A stretch of 64,000 bases of DNA from Gonium pectorale (lineage: Eukaryota > Chlorophyta > Chlorophyceae > Chlamydomonadales > Volvocaceae): NCBI GenBank assembly GCA_001584585.1, contig LSYV01000026.1, positions 1,235,188 through 1,299,187 on the forward strand, given 5' to 3'. The translations under genes and the position numbers were made by a program. Under the pieces are notes generated by a model. It did no database searches and was not told where the DNA came from. It saw nothing but the letters and a program-made list of their open reading frames with translations. This document shows positions 1 to 11,600 of this stretch, piece by piece; the first letter of the stretch is position 1; each line of letters opens with the position of its first letter.

Positions 1-61
1 CCGCCTTCCATTTGCTCTGTGAAGCTCAAACGTCGGCACTTCCGTTGTGTTGTAACCGCAG

Positions 62-525
62 GCTCCTCCGCAATGGGCCTCCCGGCGGGTTACACGCTGG
101 ACTTTGCGACGCGCGTGCAGCGGCAGGGGCATGCGTACGCGCCGCGACGCATCGTGGAGGACGCCTTCGGCGGCCGCGGCGGCGAGGAGGCGGCGGGCAG
201 CCGCTACAGTGCCCGGTCACGAAGCAGCAGGTGAGGGGTGCCCATGAGTGCAGTAGCCTAAAGGGTCCCAGGGAGGTTGTTTCGGGGACTGCCTCCCGGA
301 GGGTCAAATATGCAACGGGCGCATGCATGCAAGTGTCCAGGTCTGCATGTTTTACGCTGCGGCGTTATTGAGGCCCTTGGTAAGGTGGTTTCGCCAAGAT
401 GGTTGGCTTCCGAACCTTGCCAACATTGCAGGTTCGACACTGGCGACGAGCGCAAGAAGGCGGAGCACATCCTGGCGCAGGCAGCAGAGGTCCGCGGCCA
501 TGCGGCAGCCGACCACGACGACTAA
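62..525 (+). CDS. 3' end of an unrecognised gene (last two exons)
   Basis: Two exons, 62..230 and 432..525, join in phase. The upstream acceptor (GCAG at 58-61) shows that the gene begins outside the window. The first exon ends at a GTGAGG donor (231) after the two bases AG; the second begins at CATTGCAG|G, restoring an Arg codon, and stops at TAA 523-525. The visible 87 residues read GLPAGYTLDFATRVQRQ at the start and DTGDERKKAEHILAQAAEV near the end, a mostly polar, probably helical tail with an acidic His/Asp-rich terminus. I recognise no domain. The splice phase and clean coding frame support a real gene; its function is unknown. Confidence 0.55.
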
Positions 526-1526
526 GCGGCCAACCGAACCGTATCCTCGAGGCGCGAGCTTGGCGGCACACAGCTGGGTCTGTGCCCCATGTAGCCGCGG
601 CCGACATGAAGATCGCGGTCGATGCTCATGCAACATGGCCTTACAAGCAAGGCGCAGCAGTGCAGTAGTGGTACGGCAGAGGATTTTCAGTCGTGTGGCC
701 GGCGTGAGCATGTGGCCACAGCCTCCGTGCGCTGTGCATGCGTATGGACACGTCGGATGCGTGGCCTGCAGGGGTTGGGGAGCTGCTCCTCGGTCGTCCT
801 TCGTGTGCTACGGTTCGGGCCACAGCGGCTCATGCATGATGGATAAAAGCAGTGGAAGCAGTCAGAGGACCGCCCATTGCACCTGTGCTGAAGCCTCGAT
901 GGTGGCCACACCTTACGGCTCGCAGGGGCAAGCGGCCGTCGTTAGGGGGCCGGCGCTGACTGCCCTGGCATCAACCGTAGAGGCTGGATCGTAGAGGCTG
1001 CCTTCCCTGTCTCCGTTTCCTTTTTCGCAACGTTGCAGGCGAAGTCCATGCGTGCCCTTGTTGCCCCATCGACTCTTTATACTGGGAGTTGCATTGTGGC
1101 TTGAGTGAGCGGCTATGTACCAAGGTCGTTGGGCTTCCGATGCCCCTGGCAAAGAGGTTTGTTCCAGGCCAGCGAGGAGAGGGCAAAGCAACCTCAGCTG
1201 CGGGCAAGCTCGCCCCCACGGCTCTGTTCATTTTTTTCCTTTTTTCCTGAACAGGCGCAGCTTCGCACAGCCTGCTTTTGACGAGGCGATTCAGGTTCCA
1301 ACGGCTCCGGTCCGTGGGTCCATAAAATCGACTGCCGTCATCGTGCGCCTGCGTCGTCCCAAAGGTTCTCCAGGCGCACATTTATTAGCTCTGCACTCAA
1401 TCTTACACCTTGGGGGCACTATAGACTTCGGACTCGCACTGTCTACAACTGGCCAGTGTTTAAGTGTTTCGCGCATCCTTTTCCGAGCTTACATCGCCCA
1501 CACGCTTAGTCAAGGCTACAGCCGTG
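526..1526. other. intergenic / 3' UTR, no gene seen
   Basis: No frame here shows good splice sites with conserved-looking protein. It probably holds the 3' UTR of the left-edge gene and a short dispersed repeat at 991-1025 (listed separately). The local duplication CGTAGAGGCTG occurs at about 975-985 and 990-1000. Confidence 0.5.
991..1025 (+). repeat. short dispersed repeat, copy 1
   Basis: A 35-nt stretch beginning GTAGAGGCTGCCTTCC and ending in five T is the reverse complement of 35091-35125 with one mismatch (C/T). Read on the minus strand it encodes KGNGDREGSLY; the other copy encodes KGNGNREGSLY on the plus strand. It lies in an intergenic region, so it is more likely part of a dispersed element than a gene. 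Confidence 0.7.
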
Positions 1527-1859
1527 ATGGAGGCTGAGGCTCACGGCGCTCCTCTGGCCCTGCCGATTGGTGCCGACCGCCCCGCCACTTCCGGGGCCGC
1601 AACCGCCTCCGCCCCCGTTAGCGCCAGCACTATGCAATCCGCCTTCGCGCCCGCCGTGGAGAATGCAACCTCGGCGGCGGACCTCAACCCCGCCACTCCG
1701 CCCCAAGCTGCTCCGCCCCAAGGCACCCCGGCCAAGCAAGAAGACCTGCCCGTGCTACATTGGGACCGGGACCACGCCCACGGCAGTGGCGCCGCCGGAC
1801 CGCATCCACACATGCTGAGCCACTCCGAGGAGGACGTGGCTGCGAGGTGGTGGAGTTGA
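1527..1859 (+). CDS. hypothetical 110-aa Ala/Pro-rich protein (doubtful)
   Basis: A single open frame runs from ATG 1527 to TGA 1857-1859. The product starts MEAEAHGAPLALPIGAD, is rich in Ala, Pro and Thr, and contains a His-rich stretch (HWDRDHAHG). I recognise no family. A TGTAA motif at 2272-2276 could end its transcript. It could also be one exon of a longer gene, or chance ORF in GC-rich DNA; I found no well-phased splice to the TspO-like gene downstream. Confidence 0.25.
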   Translation: MEAEAHGAPLALPIGADRPATSGAATASAPVSASTMQSAFAPAVENATSAADLNPATPPQAAPPQGTPAKQEDLPVLHWDRDHAHGSGAAGPHPHMLSHSEEDVAARWWS

Positions 1860-2271
1860 GGCACGCAGCGGGAGCTAGACCACCTATCCATAGGGGAAGG
1901 TGGAATTCAGCAAGGTGGTGGTGGTGGGGTGGGGCGGGAGCTGCGATTTGACATCAGTTGATCGCCTACGCAGGTCCGGATGCTGGAATGGTCCTAGTAC
2001 TTCCGTGTGATACGGCTTTGGTTGTTTGTCTAGATATGTAGGTTAGGGCTCTGTATTCTTAGCCGATGGAGATGTGTGCGAGAACAGTGGCGCCCCACAT
2101 GTTGGAGCACAGCAGTCGACGGCACCTCAAACCTGCGTTATACTGCATGATGTTCATGTTCATGCCTTATGGTGCTACACTGCCAAAGGCGTGCCTTTGG
2201 CATGTCCACTTGGATGGAGTGTGGCGGAGTAGGGTTCCAGCGGGGATTCAGGGTTTCATTGTTGGAAAAGC

Positions 2272-2276
2272 TGTAA
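2272..2276 (+). terminator. candidate TGTAA polyadenylation signal
   Basis: TGTAA is the usual volvocine nuclear poly(A) signal. This copy lies about 410 nt beyond the 1527-1859 ORF and upstream of the TspO-like gene, so it could close a short transcript there. Confidence 0.3.
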
Positions 2277-2588
2277 GTTTGTCCTGGAAATGATGCAGCT
2301 TTTGACCCGCGCGTTGGGCCCGAAGAATCCGCATGCCACGCTCGTGACGGTTAGCCTTCTCGTTAGCACGCTCATTACGCCACGAGTCAGACAGCAGCAG
2401 AGGAAGCTGCAATCGTTACCACTATCTCGTCAGTCGGGCGCTGCACACAAAGCCATTCACCGAGTGCTCAGCGCTCAAGTGCTCAATACCCGTTGTCCCG
2501 CTGGGTCGCAACCATAAAAAGCCCTACCACTCGTAGGTTCATACTGACTATGAATTTTATGCGCTGAGACGAGAGGCGGACGAAACCA

Positions 2589-4587
2589 ATGTGGGCGGTT
2601 CTCGGCGCCCATGCTCGACCAACTCGGGCTGTCACAGCTGGCATGCCTCCACCGGTTCTGCTGCGCCTCACAAACTTTTTGGGATATCTGTTTTTGATCT
2701 TGGTAAATGTCCTCAGCTCCATTGGCTCGCTAGGGGGCACTAACGCGGAGGTCTCCGCGAAGTATAAGACACCCCTTACACCAGCAGGGTAAGCGATAGA
2801 ACAGCGGGGTTTGTGAGGATGGAGGCACGCGACAAGGAGATTCCTCGCGTGCAGGTGGGCATTCTCCATTTGGGGCGTGATATTCGCACTCCAGGGTGCT
2901 GGCGTCCTGTACCAAGTGGTCAGCGGCTACCGCGATGGAGACTGGAAGGGCAGCGTTGTGACCAAGATAGGTGAGGCGGGTCCTAGGTTTAGGTGGTCAC
3001 GGCTGGGTATGAGGCACGGCGGTGCACGCATAATCATGGCCTTAATGGGATACATCGCATTGCAACACGAGATCCGCAGAGCCGGATTGAGTGCTGTGTA
3101 TGGAGTACACGTCGGGGCAAGGCGCAGCCCTGCCATAACTCCGCCCTGCCTTGCTTCCCCGCGTCACCAGGCTATGGCTGGCAGATTGGATGGCTCTTCC
3201 AGGACGTGTGGCAGTTCCTCTTTGTGCGCGAGAGCGTGGTCGGCATGTGGTTTGCTGCGGTGGCGCTCATCGGAGCCTACGTGTCCTTTCTGCTGGCACT
3301 GCAGCGCCTGAACGGCACCACGCGCGAGCTGCGGGCGCGCGGCTACGCTACCATGCCCGCAGGCGCCTACGTCTGTTACAAACTGCCCACCGCCATCAAC
3401 GCCGCGTGGCTGTCGGTGGCGACGTGCCTGGGACTGCTGATCGTGCCGGTGGCACACGGCGTGGAGCAGCGCCACCTGGTGGCGCCAGCGGCCATTCTGA
3501 CCGTTGCCGCTACGGCAGGTGGGTTAATGCCATCACAAATTCGCGGCGGGGAAGTGGGGCAGCGAGCACCCCTGATCCTGACGGTGACGGTGCGCAAACT
3601 TGATCTCCCTCGCCGGAGGATGAGCGCCCAAGGCCCTGGGCGCCGGCCGGCAGGCGCGCGTGCAGAGCGGGGTGGGCATGTGAGGCGCCAGGAGTGCAGG
3701 CGCTGGCCAGGCCCCGGGAGCGTGTCGACACTGGGACCTGGGAGGCAGTCCTCTGCGTATCCAGCTGAAGAGCGGATGCGGACATCCGCGCTTAGCCTTT
3801 GCTGAGGCAGGCTGTACTTTTTTCTGCGTGCCAATGTGCTCCCCCTCGTTCGTCTCGTCCTCGGCGTCCCTCAGTGGGCGTTTGGCGCCTGGCGTGGCAC
3901 CGCGACGCTGCATACGGCTTCACGCTCATCTGGGCGCTGTCCGCCGTCGCCTCCAACGAGAGCGGCAACGTGCCGACGGCCGTGAAAGTGGTCGGGATCA
4001 TCTGCCTCGTGGTCCTGGCGCTGTTTGTGGTCTCGGCGCTGGTAAGGACGCGTCGGGAGCTGTCGTCGGCCTCCGCCTCCAGCGGCGGAGGCGCCGACGG
4101 TAGCAGCAGCCTGCTGCACAATACCTATGGCAGCACGGGCATGTACGGCGCGTATGGTCAATACGGAAGCCGGACAGCGCTGTCGGACGCCTCTGACGCG
4201 CCTGCACCCGCAGGCTACGGGCACGAGGAACACGCACACGCCTTCACCTTCCCCGTCCTCGGCCACCCGAATGGAGGTAGCAGCGGCTCCGTCCCGGCAG
4301 CGGCGCCGGGCATAGAGACGCACGGTGCTGAGGGGCGGAAAGCCCCGGCGGTGTTGCTGTTGGAGACGGATGGCGGTGGTGTAGCGGAGCCGGGCACCTG
4401 GTCGCAGGCACCGGCGTCCGGTGCGCTGGGCGGCAGTGGGGCGGGCGCAGCGGCGCTGCCTACACAGCCGCGGGCAATCGCTGCGGGGCCTCAAGGGTCG
4501 CCGAGAGGGGCTGGTGGCCCGGCTGTTGTTGTGGGGTCGTATCCGGGCAAGAAGGTGCGCTTTAGCGACGAGCCGCTGGAGGGTTGA
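2589..4587 (+). CDS. tryptophan-rich sensory protein (TspO-like) membrane protein with long C-terminal tail
   Basis: Four exons join in phase: 2589 (or 2643)..2788, 2855..2970, 3171..3518 and 3875..4587 (TGA). From ATG 2643 the product is 440 aa; an in-frame ATG at 2589 adds 18 residues. The hallmark is TPAGWAFSIWGVIF across the first junction, matching the TPAGYxFSIWGxIY signature of bacterial and eukaryotic proteins annotated as tryptophan-rich sensory protein. About six hydrophobic segments follow: FLGYLFLILVNVL, FSIWGVIFALQGAG, the stretch after ESVVGMWF, SVATCLGLLIVPVA, the FTLIWALSAVAS region, and VVGIICLVVLALFVVSALV. The last is followed by a hydrophilic Gly/Ser/Ala-rich tail of about 185 residues ending KKVRFSDEPLEG, which the family usually lacks. 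The ligand and membrane are unknown. Family call is by remembered motif, not by search. Confidence 0.8.
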
Positions 4588-5544
4588 CGGTTTGTGTCCG
4601 GTCATCACTGAAGGAATGAATAGTGCTAGATGTATGTGCGCAGTGCCAGGGCGACACAAGCTGTGCCGTAGGCGTGGCATATGGCATTCCGTGGGTTAAC
4701 AAATGCGTTTACAAACTGCTACCAGACGTTCTGCTAGCCCTCGGGGCACCCGACTGCGACAGGCAGTGGGTGTCTCGTCACCCTTATTTTCGGACGTCCA
4801 GGGCTGTGCACTGGCGCTGCTCTTGGACCTAGCACCGCCATGAGGTTAGCGATGTGGTACGCGCCATTGCGTAACTGTCGTGTTTGGCTTGGCCCCAAGT
4901 TCCTGGGAGTAAACCGGCATTCTATGGGCATGTGTGGCATGCTGCGTAAAAAAGACAGACATGCTTTCTGAAGATTACGCGTCGGTCTGAAGGAGGCTTC
5001 CTTGTTGGCGCCTGTAGTCAACCTATGCAAAAGGCATGCTGATGGCTGTGGATGGAGGCTTCAACCATGTCTGCGATTGTGAATCTCGGTCCTGAACGCT
5101 GTTCCACGTGGCCTTGCAGTCTGTACTGATGTGTGTTTGCCAAGATGGTGGTTGCCCGATGATTTCCCCTTGCACCTATGCTGTAGAAGCGCTGCGGCGG
5201 CTGAGTCCACCTGGACGATCGAGCCGCATCATCTTCCTGGGGTCGCTATCGTCAATAGGTCGGGCTGTATGGTTGAAGGTCCGCACCGGCTGCCGTTCCC
5301 GTTGAGCATCCACGCCATAGATAGCATCCAGCAAGTGAGGGTTGGCATGGCGGCAGGGTGGGGGCATCATTGACGTTCGCGCTGTGACCTTTCGCGCATT
5401 TTAAGAGTTGTTGTCGAATGGCCTACATGTATGCATGCTTGTGCGTCCTGCGTCCTGCGAAATCCGTTTCAGGCGGTCATGTCTGGCCACTACGGTAGCT
5501 CTAAGATATTGCCAAAACGTTGAAAGTCGACCAAACGGTTTTTC
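4588..5544. other. intergenic, no gene seen
   Basis: This should hold the 3' UTR of the TspO-like gene and the promoter/5' UTR of the ankyrin gene. Short ORFs are present but lack plausible splice sites or recognisable protein. I saw no TGTAA motif. Confidence 0.45.
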
Positions 5545-7726
5545 ATGGAATATCGTCCGGGAGAAAATGCCATAATAGAAGGTCAACAGTCGCTCAGCAC
5601 GACACGTCAACGGGGCGGCGGTTGCTTACTCACTGACAGCTGTGTCGGGCGCGTTCATGCCGATCTGGTTTTCATTGCTCAATTATGCTTGTATGAAAGT
5701 GTTATGCCACATATGTCCGTTGTGGACGTTCACCTTTGCGGGCTGCGCGTCTGTGACAATTTGCTCCCAGAAGTCACGGAACTCGTTTCCAAGCACTTGC
5801 ACTGCCTTTCACCAAATGAAATAGCATCTAGTTTCCGCACAGTCAATAAGAATGCTGCGGCGCTGTACCGTAGGCACACCGCCATCCGACTGTCGCAGCC
5901 GGTGTCCCCACACGTCTTCGCGGCACACTGGCTCGCACCGGGGGCAACACGGGGGCTTACGCTGCGGCGACGTCGACAGCTGGCGTGCCTCACGGCTTCC
6001 AGCGGCGTCGTGCCCAACCTCATGGTTGCCGCTGAGGCCGCCGGCTGCCTGCTGACGTACGAGGTCTTCGAGGCGGCCGCGATAGCGGGGCAGCTGAGCT
6101 CCTGCCAGTGGCTCTTTGAGAGCGCCTGCCCGACTTGCCCTGACGGCAGTGGCGGTCGCAGCGGCCTCCTTGCTGCAGCGGCAAGTGGCGGCCACCAGCA
6201 CGTGTGCGAGTGGCTGTTGACCCTGGCCCTCACGTGGAGCACATGCGGTGATGCCGAGGCGGCGGGCGGCGGGCACGTCGGTCTGATGGAGTGGCTGCGA
6301 GAGCGGCGGTCGCAGCTGCGCGTATTGAACTTCCTGCCCGACGAAGAGCAGAGGCTGCGGCTGCTGGAGGGTTCGGCCCGGGGCTGCGACCTTCCCACCC
6401 TGCAGCGCCTCTGGCAGCAGCAGTGCGGCAACCAGCTAGGCAGAAACGAGAAGGCCCGGGTGCTGGCGGCAGCCACCGGCGCCGACGGTGTCTCCACGCC
6501 TTCGGAGCCGGACTGGGCCCTAAAGGTGGAATGGCTGTGGTCGCAGGGCTGCCGGCCGACGCGCCTGGTGGTGGAGGCAGCCGCCAGCTGCTCCGATGCG
6601 TCGCGTCGCTTGGCCTGGCTGCGGGGCCGGGGATTCTCCGTTGGCGAGGCGGCCGTCACGGCAGCCGCCCGAACGGGCAACCTGGAGGCGCTGACTTACC
6701 TGCTGGCGGAGGCGGTCGTGCATCCGTGCAGCGACGGCTTCGCCGCCGGCCGCGCCGCCGCCGGTGTCGGCCAACTCTTAGCCCTTCAGGCTCTGTACGG
6801 CGCTGGTTGGCCGTTGGACGATCCGTACATCGGCCATGCGGCTGCGCGTGGCGGGCACCTGCACGTGCTGGTCTGGCTAGGGGAGACACTGGGAGCCGGC
6901 GCCGTGCCTCGGTCAACCTTCCTGTTCGCCGTCGCGACCACGTCGGGCAGCGTGGAGCTGCTGGCGTGGCTGCGGCAGCGGGGCTGCCCCTGGGACCACG
7001 CGGCGTACAAGGGCGCTGCGGAGTCGGGGTGCGTAATGGCGCTCGAATGGCTGGCGGAGCACGGCTGCCCTATGCCGGTGAGGCCCGACACTGCGGGATA
7101 GGGAGGAGTCAGGGCCGTGCACCGCTGCTGCGGGCACCGTCGAGAAGGACTTGATGCACGTCATTTCGTAATGCCAATGTGGCAACCAGGCAGGGTGATT
7201 ATCTTCCACGCTGGAACACATCTCATCCCGTCAACCATGTAATGCACGCGGAAGGGTGCCGTCACTGCCATTTCGTTACACGCCCTTGGCACGTGTGAGC
7301 CGGTATGAAGAGGGCACTCCGTAACCCCCACCCACTTTCACCCACGCCAGAGCCCCCTCTACGGCTTAGTTGTGCCCATTCTCATCAGTCGCGCCTGCGC
7401 TGCCAACTTGACAGGGCAACGGGGCGCCATACGTGGCTGCCTGCCTCAACGGCGACCTGGCCTCGGCGCGCTGCCTGCGGCGCCTGGGCTGCCCCTGGGG
7501 GCCAAGCGGCGAGGTCTTTTACCGGGTGGCCACCTGGGGTCCCCTGCCGATGGTCCGCTGGCTGCTCGAGGCGGGTTGCCCATTTGACTACGAGGCCGAG
7601 CTGGCGCGCGCAGCCCTCGCGGCTCGGGCGGGGCCGCAGCGGATCGCAGACGTCCTGAAGCTGCTGTGCGAGCACGGCGGACGAGGGGCGGCGGGAGCCT
7701 CAGCAGCAGCCGCGGCAACATCGTAG
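5545..7726 (+). CDS. F-box-like/ankyrin-repeat protein of the volvocine expanded family
   Basis: Two exons: 5545..7077 and 7415..7726 (TAG). The donor CCG|GTGAGG and acceptor TTGACAG|GGC keep the frame (phase 0). An N-terminal F-box-like helix pair (LLPEVTELVSKHLHCLSP, then EIASSFRTVNKNAA) is followed by RLSQPVSPHVFAAHWLAPG, a block I associate with many Chlamydomonas/Volvox ankyrin proteins. The rest is degenerate ankyrin repeats of the form AA..GH..VL.WL...GCPWD (for example HAAARGGHLHVLVWL, LLAWLRQRGCPWDHAAY, MVRWLLEAGCPFDYEAE). Likely a protein-interaction or ubiquitin-ligase adaptor, but no partner can be named. The start is uncertain: ATG 5545 is the first in the open frame, while ATG 5704 (MPHMSVVD) sits nearer the conserved region. 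Confidence 0.8.
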
Positions 7727-8620
7727 TCTGCTGGGGGTGCCGTGGCAGGGCGCGCCGAGTGCGCAGAGTGGAGACAAAGCCCCGGCGCGGGGCCGGGCGC
7801 GCCGCTCGTCGCATCTACGGGGCCTGACACGCGGAGCCTTCCCCGATAGCTGGCGTGCTAATAGCACTGCAGCATGTCTAGGTACCTGTCCAGCAAGGGG
7901 CCCCGGCTAGGTTTGGTTTCGACATGCTTTGGGTGCATGGGTTTTCGGCTGTGGCCCGCTTACCGTTCCATCTGGCAGCAGGGAGATTGGGAGATTGGGT
8001 ACATGCCGCGCAGGTAGTTGTGGTTTGTGCGTCCGGGCTTCCGGGATCGGACAACTGCAGCGCACCTCCTTAAACCGCTAATGGGCCCGGGAACTGACGG
8101 CACGTGCACGGCGGTGGGTCATAGGTCGCACGAATGGCATGTCTATATCTTGGAACGAAGAAGCGAACAAACAAGAGGGCTTCCGCATGCGCATGTACCT
8201 GTGTCCGCTTTGTGCAGGGGGTCGCTGCGTAAAGCGGCGGCGTCTGGGTAAGTAAGCCCCGGCATGGGCATCTGGGCTTGAGCGCTTGAGCGCTTGACTA
8301 GTAAACGGTTGGCATCTTCATCTGTGGCATAGTATGAATACATTCTGGCTAGGGCTGCCAGCGAGGGAGGTGATGTTTGTGCGTGTTGTCGTGGTGGTGG
8401 CTGGTGGTGCGTTTCCACAAAACGGTTACGCATGCACGCCCATGTGCGCGTCAGTGCATGCGAGGACGAGCGTATGCATACAGCAGATTTGGGATTGCAT
8501 GGCTTGCATCAGCATGCCGGAGCAGGAGCCGAGGGTACCGAGGGGACGCTGTACGGCATGCACACACACTTATAGAAGGATGTTCCCCTGCGGCCTGAGT
8601 TCTCTGTTGGCATGCGTTTA
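7727..8620. other. intergenic between ankyrin and aprataxin-like genes
   Basis: No coding sequence is supported. It contains a small tandem repeat at 8276-8299 and should include the 3' UTR of the ankyrin gene and the promoter of the aprataxin-like gene. Confidence 0.45.
8276..8299. repeat. 8-nt tandem repeat, three copies
   Basis: GCTTGAGC is repeated head to tail, with the last copy ending GCTTGACT. It is too short for a family assignment and is probably replication slippage. Confidence 0.6.
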
Positions 8621-11600
8621 ATGCTCCTCGCCCTACGTATGGCCAAACTGCTCTTCCCGTCGGGGAAGGTCATACAGCTATCACGGGAGGTTCCGCAACC
8701 CCTGGGTCGTGCCGACGTCGCACGTTACACCGAGGCACTCACTGTGTCAAGGTCAGTCAATACATACACGATGTTCGTAGAGTGTTAATTCGTGCCTGTT
8801 CCATCTACGCTGCTGGCCGGCTTCACCCGCCCAGGCGCCAGTGCACAGTCACGGCAACGACCGGGGCAGACGGCCTGCCGACTCTCAAACTTGTTAGCTC
8901 AGGGTCTCACAACCCCACAATTGTGGTCGATTCCGGTGGGCTTTCTTGCGAGCTGCACAACGGTAAGATGCTCGTGACATGGTCCGTTCGCGCGACCATA
9001 GCTTGATGCCGTTAAATACCCCCAGTCAGGCCATTCAAGAAATCTCAAGGACGGCGATGCGTTTGCGTTGATCTCCACGCGCCCCGACGTCCTCATCCGC
9101 GTGCAAATGGACCCGATAGGTGGGCCCGCAGGGGTTCAGGCGCCCTCATCCGAGGCTCATGGTCCTTGCCTAGGGTCAACAGCAGGGGATGGTGCCACAG
9201 CGACGGAGATACCCGTCGCTGACCCACGGACCATGGCCATCGGCGGCATGGAAGCGCATCTGGGGCTGTGTCCATCTGATCCGGCACCTGAGGACGACGG
9301 AATTACCAGCAGCTGCTCAGCTGATGCAGACTATTCGTCTCAACACGCCACGGCGTCTTCGGCACAGCGCCAGGCGAACACGCCAAGCGGCTCTGGCCGT
9401 GCCAGCGGCGGCAAGGGGCCGAGGGGAGCGCGTTCCTCGCAGCCGCGGGGTGTTGGAAACGGCAAACCCGCCGTACGCACGGCACCACCGCTGCTTCTCA
9501 TCCTGGCTGGCATCCCAGGATCAGGTATGGGAGCGTCCACCAGAGGAACGTGAAGGGATAATGGATCATGCGGTGCGGGGTATCGGGAGGCACTGGCATC
9601 GGTTCTTTATCCGTTGGCCGAAACCCAGCATCTCCTCCCACGAGCACACGGGGCAGCGTGGGCTAGAGTGCATCAAAGGGGCGGAGGCATCTGGTGCCGT
9701 GCCACCCGATAACGAATACCAAAAACAAGACCGCACCCTCGCGTTCAGCTGCTGTGTTGGCGCTAGCGTCCTGAGCTCGTCGCGATCCTCTTTATTGCCC
9801 CAACACATCTCGCGCAGGCTTTCGTACCTACCGGCATCTTGCCCCGCCCCCTCCACCTGTATGTGCTAACGCCTGCGTTCGGCGCAGGCAAGACGACGTT
9901 TGCACGGGAGCTGCTACAGAAGTCGCCCGTAGCCTGGGAGCACATAAGCCAGGTGGGGTGCGGGAGCTGTGGGGCCGGCTGACCGAGCCGCTGTCCGCCC
10001 GAAACCCAGGTCATCAGCTTCATGGGCACCCCCCGGCCGGCCCCGCAGGACGCCATCCAAGGCGGCCGCCCGGGGAAGCGCGAGCAGTGCATTGCAGCGG
10101 CGTGCGCAGCGCTGGACCAGGGCTCTTGCGTCGTGATCGACAGGTGCACCCGGCCGCGAACACCTCCACGCCGTTAATTCTAACCTTTCAATCTCCGCTG
10201 CCACGTCGGGCAGGTTCCCGGGCCAGGCCCGGGTTAGGTTAGGCAAACACCTACCCCGGCGCCTTGGACGAAAGGACACAGTCGTGGTGTGGATGCGCCG
10301 CGCGCTTCAACTGTTCCCGACAATGTATGGCGCCTTGGGACAAAATTACAGTTGTGGTGTGGACGCGCTGCGCGCGTTGACTGGTCCCGCCGGTTTAGCG
10401 TTCGCTGCCTTTCATCGCTGCTGGGCATGTGACATGCCCACCGCCACCATACCAGCCACGGGTGCCCTGCTCCTTGGCCCTCCGGCAGGTGCCACTCCGA
10501 CGAGGCCCAGCGCAGCTCCTTCTTGGCGCTGGGCGCGCAGCGGGGCGTGGCGGTGCACTGCGTGGCGCTGACGCTCCCGGTGGCGCAGTGCGCCAGCCGC
10601 GTGGCCGGTCGCACGGACCACCCGGGCGGGGTGCAGGTGGGCCCCTGGGGGGTGCATTGGGGCTAGGTAGCTGGGTTTTGCGTGCGCCCTGGACACGCAA
10701 GGCAGCACCATGAATTCTATTGTTAATGTGTTGCCGAAATGACGCGGCCTGCGACTAGCCACTGCGAATGTTGCAAGCGCAGTGCGGGCTGTGCACGTTG
10801 GAGCCGTCAGGCTTCCCCTTCAACCGTGCAATCCGCAGGGCGACAGCAGCAAGGCTGTGGTCTACAGGATGGCGAAACAGCGGGAATCGGGCGCGGCCTG
10901 GCCGCCGCCGCTGGCCGAGGGCTTCGTCTCCGTCATGGACTGCCGCGGTGACGCCGATGCCGCCGTCGCGTTAAGAGCCTGGGCGGCGTACGGCAGCGGC
11001 GTCGCGCCGCCACAGCAGCCGGCGGCGGCGGGAGCGGCTGCTACCTCCGGCGTGGCGGCTGCGCTTGTGACAGCGGCGCCGTCGGGCGGCGGCTGCACCG
11101 GCTTGACGCCAGAGGCAAGGCCCGACACGCAAGCGGCACAGGCGGCAGCGGCGGCGACATTGGCAATTTGGGAGACCTATGCCCAAAAGCGCAAGGCGGC
11201 GCCGGCGGGTATCACCGCTTTCTTTAAGCCCGCGGCGCCTGCTGCCGGCTCCGCTGGCAAGGGCGGAACTCAAGTCGGTGGCGTATCACGGCAAGCTGCG
11301 TCGCGCACCCCAGCCGCCGCCGCCGCTGCTGCTGTTGGGGCGCCGCCGTCGGTCACAGCGTCCCCCGGAGCTAAGCCGGCGGGCAAAGGAGCTGTAGGCG
11401 GAGGAGCCGCGCATAAGCGGGAAGGCCCCTCACCAGGGTCCGAGAAGCGCGCCGCGAAGCGAGTGGCCGCTTTGGCGATCGAGCCAGGGAGCGACTCCCG
11501 CAGCGACGGCCGACGGGGCGATGGCCCCGCAGTGGCAGGCGCCGCGGGGGCAGCAGCGAGCGGAGCGCCGGTTGGGTGCGCTGCGCCCGCGGAGCGGCGG

